A stretch of DNA of 64,000 nt from Rhodovulum kholense (GTDB lineage Bacteria; Pseudomonadota; Alphaproteobacteria; Rhodobacterales; Rhodobacteraceae): assembly GCF_003053725.1 (NCBI RefSeq), contig NZ_QAYC01000006.1, positions 62,001 through 126,000 of the forward strand, written 5' to 3'. Below are positions 1 through 9,389 of this stretch, piece by piece. The translations under genes and the position numbers were made by a program. The notes under the pieces were generated by a model. The model worked only from the letters and a program-made list of their open reading frames with translations, had not been told where the DNA came from and ran no database searches. Within the stretch, counting starts at the first letter, position 1; every line of letters begins with the position of its first letter.

Positions 1-3000
1 TGCCTTTGGATTCGCCGTCGGCCTGTCGCGGCTCCGGGGCCTCGGTCCAGACGATCTCGGGCGCGTCGAGCCGCGCGGCGGCGCGGGTCAGGGCGAGGTC
101 GCGGGCGGCGCGGCTGTCGGGGCCCGCGCTGAGCGCAGCCAGACGGCGGACCGATCCGTAGGCGCCCGCCCGCACCCATTCGCGCAATGCCAGCAGCGAG
201 GGCGTGAAGACCAGCGTCAGCACGGTCGCCACGCCCAGCCCGAAGACCACCGCCGTCGCCAGCTGGGTCCACCACAGCGAGGCCGGACTGCCCTGGGTAT
301 AGCCGCCATTGGCAAAGTCGAAGCTGACTCCCAGCATCATCGACAGCAAGCCCGCCATGGTCGTGACCGTGGTCAGGAAGACCGGACGGATGCGGTCCTC
401 GCAGGTGCGCACGATGGCCTCGATCCGCGGCATGTAGCGGGCATAGTCCTGATAGGTGTCGATCAGCACGATGTTGTTGTTCACGACGATCCCGGCCAGC
501 GCGACGACCCCGGTCCCGGTCATGATGATCGAGAAGGGCTGGCCCATCACCAGCATCCCGATCAGCACGCCCGCCGAGGACAGCACCACCGCCAGCAGCA
601 CCAGCACCGAATTGTAGAAGCTGTTGAACTGCGCCAGCAGGATGATGAACATCAGCCCCAGCGCCGCGGTGAAGGCCTTCGACAGGAAGGCGGTGCTTTC
701 CTCCTGATCCTCCTGATCGCCGGTCCATTCCCAGCTGATGCCCTGCGGAAACGGCCCCGTGTCGAGCCAGCGGGTCAGGGTCGCGATCCGCTCGTTGGCG
801 TTGATCGGCTGGCCCTCGGCTGTCTTGAGCCCGTCGGCGACCGCCGCCTTGACGTCGAAATAGCGCTTGCCGTCGACCCGGTTGATCCGCCCGATCTTGC
901 GCACCGGCGTGATCGTCACGAAATTCGACAGCGGCACCAGCCCGACCTCGGTCCGCACCTTCAGCGTGTCGAGCGTGGACAGCAGCCGGTCGCGTTCGGG
1001 CAGGCGCACGCGGATGTCGATTTCCTCGTCCGAGGAGGGCACCCGCATCGTGTCGAGCAGAATGCCGCGGGTGACCAGCTGGACCATCTGCCCGGCCAGC
1101 ACCGCCGAGGCGCCGAAACGTCCGGCCTCTTCGGTATCGACATCGACCTGCCAGTCGATGCCGGGCAGGGGGCGGGTATCCTCGACGTCGCGGAGCCCCT
1201 CGGTCGCTTCGAACCGGTCGAGGGCGATCTGGGCGGCGGCCGACAGATCGTCCCAATTGTCGCCCTTCAGCCGCAGATGCACCGGCTTGGCTGAGGCGGG
1301 GCCATCCGACAGGTTCAGGATCTCGGTCCGGATGCCGGGGATCTGGGCCAGCTTGCGTTCGATCCGGGCGAGGATCAGGCCGCCATGCAGATCGGGGTCG
1401 GCGGCGCGCTCCTGCCAGGGCATCAGCTCGATCTGGACCTGACCGATGGTGTCGAGCGGCGGCTGTGCGCCACCCGTGTTCTGGCTCAGACCGCCTTCGC
1501 CCGCGAATGAAAACACGTTTTCGACCCCGGGTTCGGCCAGCACGATGCGCTCGGCCGCTTTCACCATCGCGTCCTTCTCGTCGATCGACAGGTTGCCCCG
1601 TGCCCGGACATAGACGATGGCCTGTTCGGGTTCGGTCTTCACGAAGAACTCGACCCCGTTATTGTGCTTGCCGTAATAGACGAAGACACCGGCGACGAAG
1701 GCGATCACGGCCCCGGCGGTGACCAGCGGCATCACCGGATTGCCCGCGATGGCGCGGATCAGCCGACCGAAGAGGGTCGGGCGGTAGCCCGCCTTGACCG
1801 GCTCGGGCTGCGGGTCCCGCAGCGCGTTCACCGCCAGCGAACAGCCGATCAGGCCCAGCGTGAACAGCACAAGCCCCGGCAGCATCTCGAGCGGCCCGGA
1901 ACTGGCCGGGCCGGGTGCGGGCCAGGCCGGGTTCAGCATCCGCATCGCGCCGAGGAAGGCCGTTGCCAGCGCTAGGGCCATCAGCCCGAGACGCAAGCCC
2001 TTCGGCACGGGCCTCAGTCGCTCGGTGACGCGCCAGAGCACCCGCGAGAACCGGCCCGCGACCCCGCCCACCACCGGCAGGTAGACCAGCGCGACCACCA
2101 GGCTTGCCGACAGCACGAAGATCAGCGTGACCGGCAAAAGCCCCATGAACTCGCCCGCGACGCCGGGCCAGAACAGCATCGGCAGGAAGGCGCAAAGCGT
2201 GGTCGCGGTCGAACTGACGATGGGCCAGAACATCCGCTTGGCCGCATCGGCGAAGGCATGCATCGGCCCGGTGCCCTCGGCGATGCGGCGGTCGGCATAT
2301 TCGACGACCACGATGGCGCCGTCGACCAGCATGCCGACCGCAAGGATCAGCCCGAACATGACGATGTTCGACACGGTGACGTCGAGGATCGCCAGCAGCA
2401 CGAAGCACAAGAGGAACGAGGTCGGGATCGCGAAGCCCACCAGCAGCGCCGAGCGGGTGCCTAGAAAGGCCAGCACCACCACCATCACCAGCGCGATGGC
2501 GGTCAGAACCGACCCTTCAAGCTGGCGCACCATCGATTCCACATTGGTCGACTGGTCGTTCGAGGTCGTGACCACGATGGCCTGGCGCAGCTCGGGCGCC
2601 CAGTCGGCGCGGGCCTTGTCGACCTCCTCGCGCACCAGCCGCGAGGTGTCGATGATGTTGAAGCCCTTGCGCTTGACCACCTGCAGCGCCAGCGTCGGTT
2701 CGCCGTTGAAGCGCGCGGTCGAGCTGCGGTCCTCGAAGGTCAGCCGGATATCGGCCAGATCGCCCAGCCGCACCACCCGGTTGCCATTGACCTTGACCGG
2801 CAGGTCGTAGACGTCCGAGGGATCGTCGAAGGAGGCCGGGATCTTGACCGCGAAGGCGCCGTTCGCCGTCTCGACCTCGTCGGCCGCGATCAGCTGGTTG
2901 TTGGCGGTGACGACATTCACCAGTTCCTGCGCCGTCACGTTGTAGGATTCGAGCTTCAGCGGATCGAGGATCACCTCGAGCATCTCGTCGCGCTGGCCCG

Positions 3001-3526
3001 CCATCGACACCTCGAGCACCGGGTCGAGCGCTTCGAGCCGGTCTTGCAGATCCTTGGCCGCGCGCACCAGCGTCCGTTCCGGCACCTCGCCCGACAGGTT
3101 CACGACGAGGATCGGAAATTCCGAGAAGTTGATCTCGGAGATCGTGTATTTCTCGTAGCCGTCGGGAAAATCGGCCTCGGCCTTGTTCATCCGGTCGCGC
3201 ACATCGGCCAGGATCTTGGTCTTGTCCCAGCCGAAGTCGAATTCCAGCGCGACCCCGGCATAGTTCTCGCGCGCCGTCGCGGTCATCGAATCGAGCCCGT
3301 CGAGATCGGACAGCTCGGTTTCCATCGGCTTGATCAGCAGCTTTTCCGCATCCTCGGCCGAGATGCCGGGGAAGGGGACCGAGATGAACAGCGCCGGGAT
3401 CTCGATATCGGGCTCGCCCTCCTTGGGCAGCTCGATATAGGCGAGCGCGCCCGCGACCAGCGACATCAGCACGAAAGCCACGACCATGCGCGCCCGCGCG
3501 GCGGCCCAGTCGACAAGACCGGTCAT
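1..3526 (-). CDS. RND efflux transporter permease (AcrB/MexB-like), C-terminus outside window
   Basis: Inner-membrane proton-driven efflux pump subunit. About 1175 residues are visible and no stop occurs before the window edge, so the protein is longer than the usual ~1040. It starts with a membrane segment, followed by porter-domain sequence (PFPGISAEDAEKLLIKPMET). The TM4-like stretch keeps the paired acidic residues that relay protons poorly, but the surrounding RND pattern is clear (GMLVDGAIVVVE, then ADRRIAEG). A second repeat follows with GVVVNNNIVLIDTY-like sequence near the C-terminal half. Between the two halves (about residues 500-580) lie two extra hydrophobic segments not expected in AcrB. 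The start codon overlaps the stop of the upstream membrane-fusion gene (ATGA), so the two are translationally coupled. Substrate cannot be told. Confidence 0.93.
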   Translation of the reverse strand, partial: MTGLVDWAAARARMVVAFVLMSLVAGALAYIELPKEGEPDIEIPALFISVPFPGISAEDAEKLLIKPMETELSDLDGLDSMTATARENYAGVALEFDFGWDKTKILADVRDRMNKAEADFPDGYEKYTISEINFSEFPILVVNLSGEVPERTLVRAAKDLQDRLEALDPVLEVSMAGQRDEMLEVILDPLKLESYNVTAQELVNVVTANNQLIAADEVETANGAFAVKIPASFDDPSDVYDLPVKVNGNRVVRLGDLADIRLTFEDRSSTARFNGEPTLALQVVKRKGFNIIDTSRLVREEVDKARADWAPELRQAIVVTTSNDQSTNVESMVRQLEGSVLTAIALVMVVVLAFLGTRSALLVGFAIPTSFLLCFVLLAILDVTVSNIVMFGLILAVGMLVDGAIVVVEYADRRIAEGTGPMHAFADAAKRMFWPIVSSTATTLCAFLPMLFWPGVAGEFMGLLPVTLIFVLSASLVVALVYLPVVGGVAGRFSRVLWRVTERLRPVPKGLRLGLMALALATAFLGAMRMLNPAWPAPGPASSGPLEMLPGLVLFTLGLIGCSLAVNALRDPQPEPVKAGYRPTLFGRLIRAIAGNPVMPLVTAGAVIAFVAGVFVYYGKHNNGVEFFVKTEPEQAIVYVRARGNLSIDEKDAMVKAAERIVLAEPGVENVFSFAGEGGLSQNTGGAQPPLDTIGQVQIELMPWQERAADPDLHGGLILARIERKLAQIPGIRTEILNLSDGPASAKPVHLRLKGDNWDDLSAAAQIALDRFEATEGLRDVEDTRPLPGIDWQVDVDTEEAGRFGASAVLAGQMVQLVTRGILLDTMRVPSSDEEIDIRVRLPERDRLLSTLDTLKVRTEVGLVPLSNFVTITPVRKIGRINRVDGKRYFDVKAAVADGLKTAEGQPINANERIATLTRWLDTGPFPQGISWEWTGDQEDQEESTAFLSKAFTAALGLMFIILLAQFNSFYNSVLVLLAVVLSSAGVLIGMLVMGQPFSIIMTGTGVVALAGIVVNNNIVLIDTYQDYARYMPRIEAIVRTCEDRIRPVFLTTVTTMAGLLSMMLGVSFDFANGGYTQGSPASLWWTQLATAVVFGLGVATVLTLVFTPSLLALREWVRAGAYGSVRRLAALSAGPDSRAARDLALTRAAARLDAPEIVWTEAPEPRQADGESKG

Positions 3527-4737
3527 TGCGGCGTCTCGCGATAGCTGACCTCGACCGGGGTGCCGTCCGACACGAATTCCTGCCCGACCACGATCACATC
3601 GGCGCTGTCGGGCAGGCCCGCGACCCAGATGCCTTCTGGGGCGTCGCGGATCACCTCGACGGGCGCAAAGCGGGCATGGCCGGTTTCATCTGCATAGCGC
3701 AGTCCCAGCCGCCCGGCATCGTCCAGCGTCAGCGCCGAGGGCGGCACCAGATGGCCGCTGCGGGCGGGGCCGGCGATCCCGATCTCGACGCTTTGCCCGG
3801 CGCGGATCGCCCCGTCGGCATTGGGGGCCTCGACCTCGACGCGGAAGGTGCGGGTGGCGGGGTCGGTCGTGCGCGCGACGAAGGTGACGCGGCCCGCGAT
3901 CTCCCGCCCCGAGAGCAGCCTGCCCCCGGCGGGCGCGCCGACGCGGATCTTGTCGACCTCGGTTTCGGGCACCGCGCCCACCAGCCGGATCGGATCGAGC
4001 GCGATGACCTTGGCGCAGAGCAAGCCGGGCTGCATCAGCGTGCCCAGCTCTGCGGTGTCCTCGTCCAGCATGCCCGCGAAGGGGGCCGCGATGGTCAGCC
4101 GCCCGATCTCGATCTCGGCGGCGGCGATCTGGGCCTCGGCGGTCTTGCGTGTGGTCTCGACGGCCTCGAGCCCGGCTGTGGCCGAGGCCACCGCCGCCTC
4201 GGCGGTCGAGACCGCGGCGGCGGTGCCGGCGACCCTCGTGTCCGAGGCGTAGCCCTCTTGCGACAGCCGCCGGGCGGCGCGGTCGTTGATCCGGGCCTCT
4301 TCCAGCTGGGCGCGGGCCTGGGCGACGGCGGCGCGGGCCTCGGGCAGGCGGGCGCGGGATTCGGCCAGCACCGCCCGGGCCTGGGCCAGTGCCGAGGGCC
4401 GCGTGCCCGGTTCGATCCGGCACAGGGTCTGCCCGGCCGCGACCGCACTGCCTTTCTTGAGGGGCTCCGAGATCACCCGGCCGTCGGTCTCGGCCAGCAC
4501 CTCGACGCTGCGCGCGGCCTCGGTCTCGCCGCGCAGCCGGACGCCGCCCTGAACCTGCTGTGCCGTGCTGCGCTGGACAACGACCGACACTTTTTGCGGT
4601 CCGGAGGCGCCGGTATCTGCGGCTGGCGCTGGGGCGGGTTCCACCCCGGCAAAGACCATCACGCGGTCCCGTTCCATCATCAGCAGGTAAAAGCTGACCG
4701 TCACCAGCAGGGCGGTGAGCATCGAGATCCAACGCAT
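3523..4737 (-). CDS. RND efflux periplasmic adaptor (HlyD/AcrA family)
   Basis: Membrane-fusion protein that would bridge the adjacent RND permease to an outer-membrane channel. About 404 residues. Residues 1-22 form an N-terminal membrane anchor or signal (MRWISMLTALLVTVSFYLLM). Then come a lipoyl-like half (VLAETDGRVISEPLKKGSAV), a long alanine-rich alpha-helical hairpin (residues ~110-210), the second lipoyl half (LTIAAPFAGMLDEDTAELG) and beta-barrel regions. I chose the ATG at 4737 because AAGGCA lies just upstream and the hydrophobic segment follows at once; an in-frame start 34 codons earlier would add a basic, low-complexity leader with no support. It is the first gene of a two-gene operon overlapping the permease by 4 bases. 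No outer-membrane factor is adjacent. Confidence 0.92.
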   Translation of the reverse strand: MRWISMLTALLVTVSFYLLMMERDRVMVFAGVEPAPAPAADTGASGPQKVSVVVQRSTAQQVQGGVRLRGETEAARSVEVLAETDGRVISEPLKKGSAVAAGQTLCRIEPGTRPSALAQARAVLAESRARLPEARAAVAQARAQLEEARINDRAARRLSQEGYASDTRVAGTAAAVSTAEAAVASATAGLEAVETTRKTAEAQIAAAEIEIGRLTIAAPFAGMLDEDTAELGTLMQPGLLCAKVIALDPIRLVGAVPETEVDKIRVGAPAGGRLLSGREIAGRVTFVARTTDPATRTFRVEVEAPNADGAIRAGQSVEIGIAGPARSGHLVPPSALTLDDAGRLGLRYADETGHARFAPVEVIRDAPEGIWVAGLPDSADVIVVGQEFVSDGTPVEVSYRETPQ

Positions 4738-4984
4738 GGACTGCCTTGCCTTTCTCGTCGCGCGCTTTGGGGCCGGTCGCTGTCGTCCCGGCAAGGCGGG
4801 GCGGCGCGGGACGAGCCCGGACCGGCCGCCCTGACCCATGCCGCGATGGTACGATCAAACGGGCAGGGCGTACAAGCGTTCCGGCGCCGTGCGGCGGCCA
4901 TGGTCGCGGGGCTTTGCAAAGGGGCAAGCGCTGCGCTAAGACGGGCGCCAGCAGAGCCCAAGCAGCCGGACCGCCGAGACGCCC

Positions 4985-5638
4985 ATGACCAATCCCGACA
5001 GTTTCATCCAGGAAGTGACCGACGAGGTCCGCCGCGACCGCCTGTTCGCCTGGATGCGCCGCTATGGCTGGCTCGCGGCCCTGATCATCGTCGGACTGGT
5101 GGGCGCCGCCGCCTGGCGCGAATGGAGCATCGCCCGGCAGGAGGCCGCCGCGCAGGCACTGGGCGACAGCATTCTCGATGCGATCGAGATCCGCGATGCG
5201 GCGGCCCGCGCCGAGGCGCTGGGCCGGATCGGTGCCGACGGCCCGGCCGGGGCGCTGGTGGCGCTTCTGGCCGCCGCCGAGGCGCCGGATGCCGCCGGGC
5301 GGATCGCCGCGACCGAGCGGCTCGATGCCATTGCCGCCGATGCCTCCCTGCCGCCTTATCTGTCGGATCTGGCGGCGCTGAAGCTTGTTCTCATGCGGGG
5401 CAGCGACATGGCGCCCGAGGCGCGGCTGGCCGCGCTCGAGCCGCTTGCGGCGCCGGGACGGCCGTTCCGGACGCTGGCACTGGAACAGATGGCCTATGCC
5501 GAGATCGACGCGGACCGCACCGAGGCGGCGCTGGATCGGCTGCGCGGCCTGCTTGACGATGCCGAGGCCAGCGCGGACTTGCGTCAGCGCGCCAGTCGGT
5601 TGATTGTGGCGCTCGGCGGATCGCCGGACGCCGGCTGA
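4985..5638 (+). CDS. YfgM-like TPR protein, single membrane anchor
   Basis: A 217-residue protein with a short cytoplasmic N-terminus, one membrane helix at about residues 25-44 (GWLAALIIVGLVGAAAW) and an alanine-rich helical remainder that resembles the TPR_21/YfgM domain (periplasmic by the positive-inside rule). In enterobacteria YfgM is an ancillary SecYEG partner that hands clients to periplasmic chaperones, and it is encoded directly upstream of bamB and der, exactly the arrangement seen here. Sequence identity to YfgM is low, so the name rests on topology, length and synteny. Start ATG at 4985 has a weak GAGACG upstream. The 248-bp gap to the divergent efflux operon must carry both promoters. 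Confidence 0.72.
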   Translation: MTNPDSFIQEVTDEVRRDRLFAWMRRYGWLAALIIVGLVGAAAWREWSIARQEAAAQALGDSILDAIEIRDAAARAEALGRIGADGPAGALVALLAAAEAPDAAGRIAATERLDAIAADASLPPYLSDLAALKLVLMRGSDMAPEARLAALEPLAAPGRPFRTLALEQMAYAEIDADRTEAALDRLRGLLDDAEASADLRQRASRLIVALGGSPDAG

Positions 5639-5699
5639 TGCGGGCGCAGGCGGCCGGGCGGCCAGACGGGACGAGCCCAGGATCGAGGGGACAGCGACA

Positions 5700-7013
5700 G
5701 TGAAATTCGGCCATGTAACGAGCGTCTTGGCGCTGGTCGCCCTCGTCGCGGGGTGCGGCGACAAGGAAGAGATCCTGCAGGGTGAGCGGCTGGGCGTGCG
5801 CGAGGCGCTGGGCCTCGAGACGGTGCAGCCCGAGCTGCCCGAGGCGCGCGACATCGCGCTGCCGGCCCCGCAGGCGGTGGCCGACATGCCGCAACTGGGC
5901 GGCAACCCGGAACACCTGACGCCCCATGCGGCGCTTTCGGCCACGCCAGCGCGGATCTGGTCGACCTCGATCGGGGCGGGCAACAGCCGCCGCTACCGGA
6001 TCACGGCGCCGCCGGTGGTGGCAGGCGGCGTGATCTACACGCTCGACGCGCGCAGCCAGGCCGCGGCGGTCTCGGCCGACGGCAAGCTTCTGTGGAAGGC
6101 CGACCTGCGGCCCGAGGGCAAGCGCGGCAAGGATGTCAGCGGCGGCGGGCTCGCCTATGGCGACGGGCGGCTTTTCGCCACCACGGGCTATGGCACGCTG
6201 ATCGCGCTCGATCCCGCGACCGGGGCCGAGCTCTGGACCCAGAAGGCCGATGCCGCGATTTCGGGTCCGCCCGCCTATCGCGACGGCATCGTCTATTTCG
6301 TCAGCCGCGACAACCGTGCCTGGGCCATTTCGGCCGCCGACGGCCGGGTGCAATGGCAGATCCCGGGCACGCCCGCGCCCGCCGGAATGCTGGGGGGCGC
6401 CGCGCCTGCGGTCACCGACCGGCTGGCGATCTTCCCGTTCAGCTCGGCCGATCTGGTCGCGGCCCTGCGCCAAAGCGGGGTGCGCGTCTGGGGCGCGGCG
6501 GTCGCCGGTCAGCGCCGCGGCGCGGTCTATGCCTCGGTGACCGACATCACCGGCGATCCTGTGGTCGCGGGCAACGTGCTTTTCGCGGGCAACCAGTCGG
6601 GCCGCTCGGTCGCGCTCGACGTCAATTCGGGCGAACGGATCTGGACCGCCGAGGACGGCGCCTATGGCGCGATGCTGCCGGTGGGCGGCTCGGTGTTCTT
6701 CATGACCGATCAGGACAAGCTGGTGCGGCTCGACGCCCGCGACGGCAGCCGGATCTGGTCGGTGGACCTGCCCTATTTCACCAAGAAGAAACCCAAGAAA
6801 CGCAAGGCCGTCTATGCCCATTACGGGCCGATCCTCGCGGGCGGGCGGATCTGGGTCGCCTCGGATGACGGCTGGCTTCGGGGCTTTGACCCGGCGTCGG
6901 GAGCGGTGCTGGCGGAAATCGACCTGCCCGGCGGCGCCGCCTCGCGGCCGGTCGTGGCGGGCGGCACGCTTTACGTGCTGTCCGAGCGCGGGGAACTCGA
7001 GGCTTTCCGCTAG
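5700..7013 (+). CDS. bamB: Outer membrane assembly lipoprotein BamB (PQQ-like beta-propeller)
   Basis: Lipoprotein of the BAM complex that folds outer-membrane beta-barrels. The GTG at 5700 is chosen: GAGGGG lies 9 bases upstream and translation from it gives a signal peptide ending in a lipobox V-A-G-C (cysteine ~19). An upstream in-frame ATG would put 32 hydrophilic residues before the signal. The mature 418 residues contain repeated propeller blades of the PQQ type (GDGRLFATTGYGTLIALDPATG, GSRIWSVDLPY, GWLRGFDPASGAVL). Length (437) is near that of known alphaproteobacterial BamB. It lies between the YfgM-like gene and der, as in E. coli. Confidence 0.92.
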   Translation: MKFGHVTSVLALVALVAGCGDKEEILQGERLGVREALGLETVQPELPEARDIALPAPQAVADMPQLGGNPEHLTPHAALSATPARIWSTSIGAGNSRRYRITAPPVVAGGVIYTLDARSQAAAVSADGKLLWKADLRPEGKRGKDVSGGGLAYGDGRLFATTGYGTLIALDPATGAELWTQKADAAISGPPAYRDGIVYFVSRDNRAWAISAADGRVQWQIPGTPAPAGMLGGAAPAVTDRLAIFPFSSADLVAALRQSGVRVWGAAVAGQRRGAVYASVTDITGDPVVAGNVLFAGNQSGRSVALDVNSGERIWTAEDGAYGAMLPVGGSVFFMTDQDKLVRLDARDGSRIWSVDLPYFTKKKPKKRKAVYAHYGPILAGGRIWVASDDGWLRGFDPASGAVLAEIDLPGGAASRPVVAGGTLYVLSERGELEAFR

Positions 7014-7060
7014 GCGCCGGATGGTGTAGGCGGGCGGTCTGATCCGGTTCGGAGAGACCC

Positions 7061-8533
7061 ATGAGTTTTACCCTGGCCATCGTCGGCCGGCCCAATGTCG
7101 GCAAGTCGACGCTGTTCAACCGTCTGGTGGGCAAGCGCCTGGCGCTGGTCGACGACCAGCCCGGCGTGACCCGCGACCTGCGCGAGGGCGAGGCGCGGCT
7201 GGGCGATCTGCGCTTTACCGTGGTCGACACGGCCGGGCTGGAAGAGGCGACCGACGAAAGCCTGCAGGGCCGGATGCGCAAGCTGACCGAGCGCGCGGTG
7301 GGCATGGCCGATGCCTGTCTGTTCATGATCGACGCGCGGGCGGGCGTTCTGGCTGCCGACGAGGTCTTTGCCGACATCCTGCGCAAGAAATCCGCCCATG
7401 TGATCCTCGGGGCCAACAAGTCCGAGGGCCGCGCCGCCGATGCAGGATTCCTTGAGGCCTATGCGCTGGGGCTGGGCGAACCGCTCAGGCTGTCGGCCGA
7501 ACATGGCGAGGGCATGGCCGAGCTGCATGCCGTTCTTGCCCCGCTGATCGAGGCTGCCGAGGCGCGGCTCGATGCCGAGGCCGCGCCCGAGGTCGATGTC
7601 GATCTGTCCGACGAGGATGACGACGAGGACATGGAGGCGCCGGTCCGGATGCCGACCGCAGCGCGCCCTTTGCAGGTCGCGGTGGTCGGGCGCCCCAATG
7701 CCGGCAAGTCGACGCTGATCAACCAGATCCTCGGCGAGGACCGGCTGCTGACCGGCCCCGAGGCGGGCATCACCCGCGATTCGATTTCGCTGTCGATGGA
7801 TTGGCAGGGCACGCCGGTCCGGCTGTTCGATACCGCGGGCATGCGCAAGCGCGCCAAGGTCCAGGACAAGCTGGAAAAGCTGTCGGTGTCGGACGGGCTC
7901 CGGGCGGTCAAGTTCGCCGAGGTCGTGGTCGTGCTGCTCGATGCGCAGATCCCGTTCGAGGCGCAGGACCTCAAGATCGCCGATCTGGCCGAGCGAGAGG
8001 GCCGCGCCGTCGTCATCGCCGTCAACAAATGGGATCTCGAGACCGATCGTCAGGACAAGCTGATCGCGCTGAAGGAAGAATTCGCCCGGCTTCTGCCGCA
8101 GCTGCGCGGCGCGCCGCTGGTGACGGTTTCGGCGCTGACCGGGCGCGGGCTCGACCGGCTGCACGACGCGGTGATCTCGGCCTATACGGTCTGGAACCGC
8201 CGGGTGCCGACCGCGCGGCTGAACCGCTGGCTCGCGGGCATGCTTGAGATGCACCCGCCGCCCGCGCCCGGCGGGCGCCGGATCAAGCTGCGCTACATGA
8301 CCCAGGTCAAGACCCGGCCGCCGGCCTTCGTGGTGATGGCCTCGGTTCCCGAAAAGTTGCCGGAAAGCTATCGCCGCTATCTGGTGAACGGTCTGCGCGA
8401 GGATTTCGAGATGCCGGGCACCCCGATCCGGCTGACCTTCCGTGGCCAGGGCGACCGCAACCCGTTCCGGGCCAAGAAGAAAAAGACGCCCTCGCGGCTC
8501 AGGAAGCACATTGAGAAGAAGTCCGGCAGCTGA
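7061..8533 (+). CDS. der: Ribosome-assembly GTPase Der (EngA)
   Basis: Essential GTPase for 50S subunit maturation, with two tandem G domains and a KH-like C-terminus. First G1 motif GRPNVGKST near residue 8 with DTAGLEE (G3); second G1 motif GRPNAGKST near residue 211 with [11 protein letters not shown] (G3) and NKWD (G4). The first domain shows NKSE at the G4 position, a common variant. A negatively charged linker ([12 protein letters not shown]) separates the G domains. The C-terminal KH-like domain ends in a basic tail ([16 protein letters not shown]). Length of 490 is typical. Start ATG 7061 has GGAGAG upstream. It is the last gene of the yfgM-bamB-der run and is followed by a terminator-like hairpin. 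Confidence 0.98.
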   Translation: MSFTLAIVGRPNVGKSTLFNRLVGKRLALVDDQPGVTRDLREGEARLGDLRFTVVDTAGLEEATDESLQGRMRKLTERAVGMADACLFMIDARAGVLAADEVFADILRKKSAHVILGANKSEGRAADAGFLEAYALGLGEPLRLSAEHGEGMAELHAVLAPLIEAAEARLDAEAAPEVDVDLSDEDDDEDMEAPVRMPTAARPLQVAVVGRPNAGKSTLINQILGEDRLLTGPEAGITRDSISLSMDWQGTPVRLFDTAGMRKRAKVQDKLEKLSVSDGLRAVKFAEVVVVLLDAQIPFEAQDLKIADLAEREGRAVVIAVNKWDLETDRQDKLIALKEEFARLLPQLRGAPLVTVSALTGRGLDRLHDAVISAYTVWNRRVPTARLNRWLAGMLEMHPPPAPGGRRIKLRYMTQVKTRPPAFVVMASVPEKLPESYRRYLVNGLREDFEMPGTPIRLTFRGQGDRNPFRAKKKKTPSRLRKHIEKKSGS

Positions 8534-8543
8534 TCCGGCCCGG

Positions 8544-8562
8544 CGCCGCCCTGGAGGCGGCG
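8544..8562 (+). terminator. Hairpin downstream of der, likely intrinsic terminator
   Basis: CGCCGCC (8544-8550), loop CTGGA, GGCGGCG (8556-8562), then a pyrimidine-rich TCCTTCTTCGTC. It begins 11 bases after the der stop. The 7-bp G+C stem plus T-rich tail fits an intrinsic terminator, though the T run is interrupted. Confidence 0.6.
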
Positions 8563-8580
8563 TCCTTCTTCGTCTGGTGC

Positions 8581-8646
8581 TTCATGGGTATTTCAACCAA
8601 GAAGAAGCCCAGACCGTCTCTTCTTCTTGGCCTAAATACCCATGAA
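8581..8646. repeat. Inverted pair of the CTTCTTCTTGG...AATACCC motif
   Basis: Outer arms TTCATGGGTATTT (8581-8593) and AAATACCCATGAA (8634-8646) are perfect complements. Inner arms CCAAGAAGAAG (8597-8607) and CTTCTTCTTGG (8620-8630) are also perfect. The 3 bases between them do not pair, and the loop is 12 bases. Read on either strand, each half is one copy of a motif that recurs singly at 16924-16945 and 51912-51933. It sits between convergent genes (der and the TspO-like gene), so the structure could act as a two-way terminator. Confidence 0.8.
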
Positions 8647-8684
8647 CCGGTGCAGGCCGCGCAATGGGGTCAGGGTGGCACGCC

Positions 8685-9389
8685 TCAGGTGGCGGCGCGC
8701 ACCGTGAGAAAGCCGATCACGACAGCACCCGCAAGCGCGGCAATGGCGACGAGCGGCGCGCTGAAAAGGTTCGCGACGACGATCCCGCCAAGCCCCCAGA
8801 TCAATGCCACGCCATAGGCGGGCGCGCGGTCGAGCGGGAAAAGCACCGCCGCGCCGGTCGCGAGCGCGCCCAGAAGCGCGATCAGGGCCCAGGCGGTCTC
8901 GCCGAAAACAATGCCATGGCCCGCGCCCAGAAGGCCGACCGAGACCCAGCTGGCCGCAGTCAGCCAGCCCGCATAAAGCCCGACCGGCGCCTGCAGCCAC
9001 CAGCGGTCGATCAGCGGCGTCTCGACCAGCGCCCAGATCGCCATGGCGGCCATCCACCACAACAGCAGCGACGCCCAGACCGGCGAAAGTTGCGCAACCC
9101 CGATCCAGGCCGCACCGGGGGCCAGCGACAGGATCAAGGGCAGGCGGCAACGTTCCCACGCGCCGTCGCGGGCGCGGCGGAACAGCCCGAACCCGGCCGA
9201 GATCACCAGCCAGACATAGATCACGCTCCAGATCGCGAAGGCATAGCCCGCGGGCTGCACCGGCGGATGGTCCTGCGGGATCGGGAATTGCGAGGGCTCG
9301 AAGCCAGAGAACCCACCCGGCATCAGTGCCGAGGCGACGAAGAAAACGGTGGCGACGAAGACGAGGACCGCCTTGACCGGGTCGATCAT
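8685..9389 (-). CDS. TspO/MBR-like (tryptophan-rich sensory family) membrane protein
   Basis: A 234-residue, very hydrophobic protein with about seven predicted membrane segments. It contains the family-like segment [16 protein letters not shown] (residues ~46-61), comparable to the FxPPxWVFxxVW region of tryptophan-rich sensory proteins, and a high tryptophan count through the middle. It is longer than classical five-helix TspO (~160 residues), so it belongs to the extended relatives whose ligand is unknown; classical TspO of Rhodobacter binds tetrapyrroles. The start codon overlaps the serS stop (ATGA), giving translational coupling. Confidence 0.7.
   Translation of the reverse strand: MIDPVKAVLVFVATVFFVASALMPGGFSGFEPSQFPIPQDHPPVQPAGYAFAIWSVIYVWLVISAGFGLFRRARDGAWERCRLPLILSLAPGAAWIGVAQLSPVWASLLLWWMAAMAIWALVETPLIDRWWLQAPVGLYAGWLTAASWVSVGLLGAGHGIVFGETAWALIALLGALATGAAVLFPLDRAPAYGVALIWGLGGIVVANLFSAPLVAIAALAGAVVIGFLTVRAAT

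Noticed and set aside
3686-5983. Several open frames on both strands opposite or out of frame with the adaptor, YfgM-like and BamB genes
   Set aside because: They run antisense or out of frame to genes with clear domains, lack ribosome-binding sites and have the Arg/Gly/Pro-rich look of shadow frames in high-G+C DNA.
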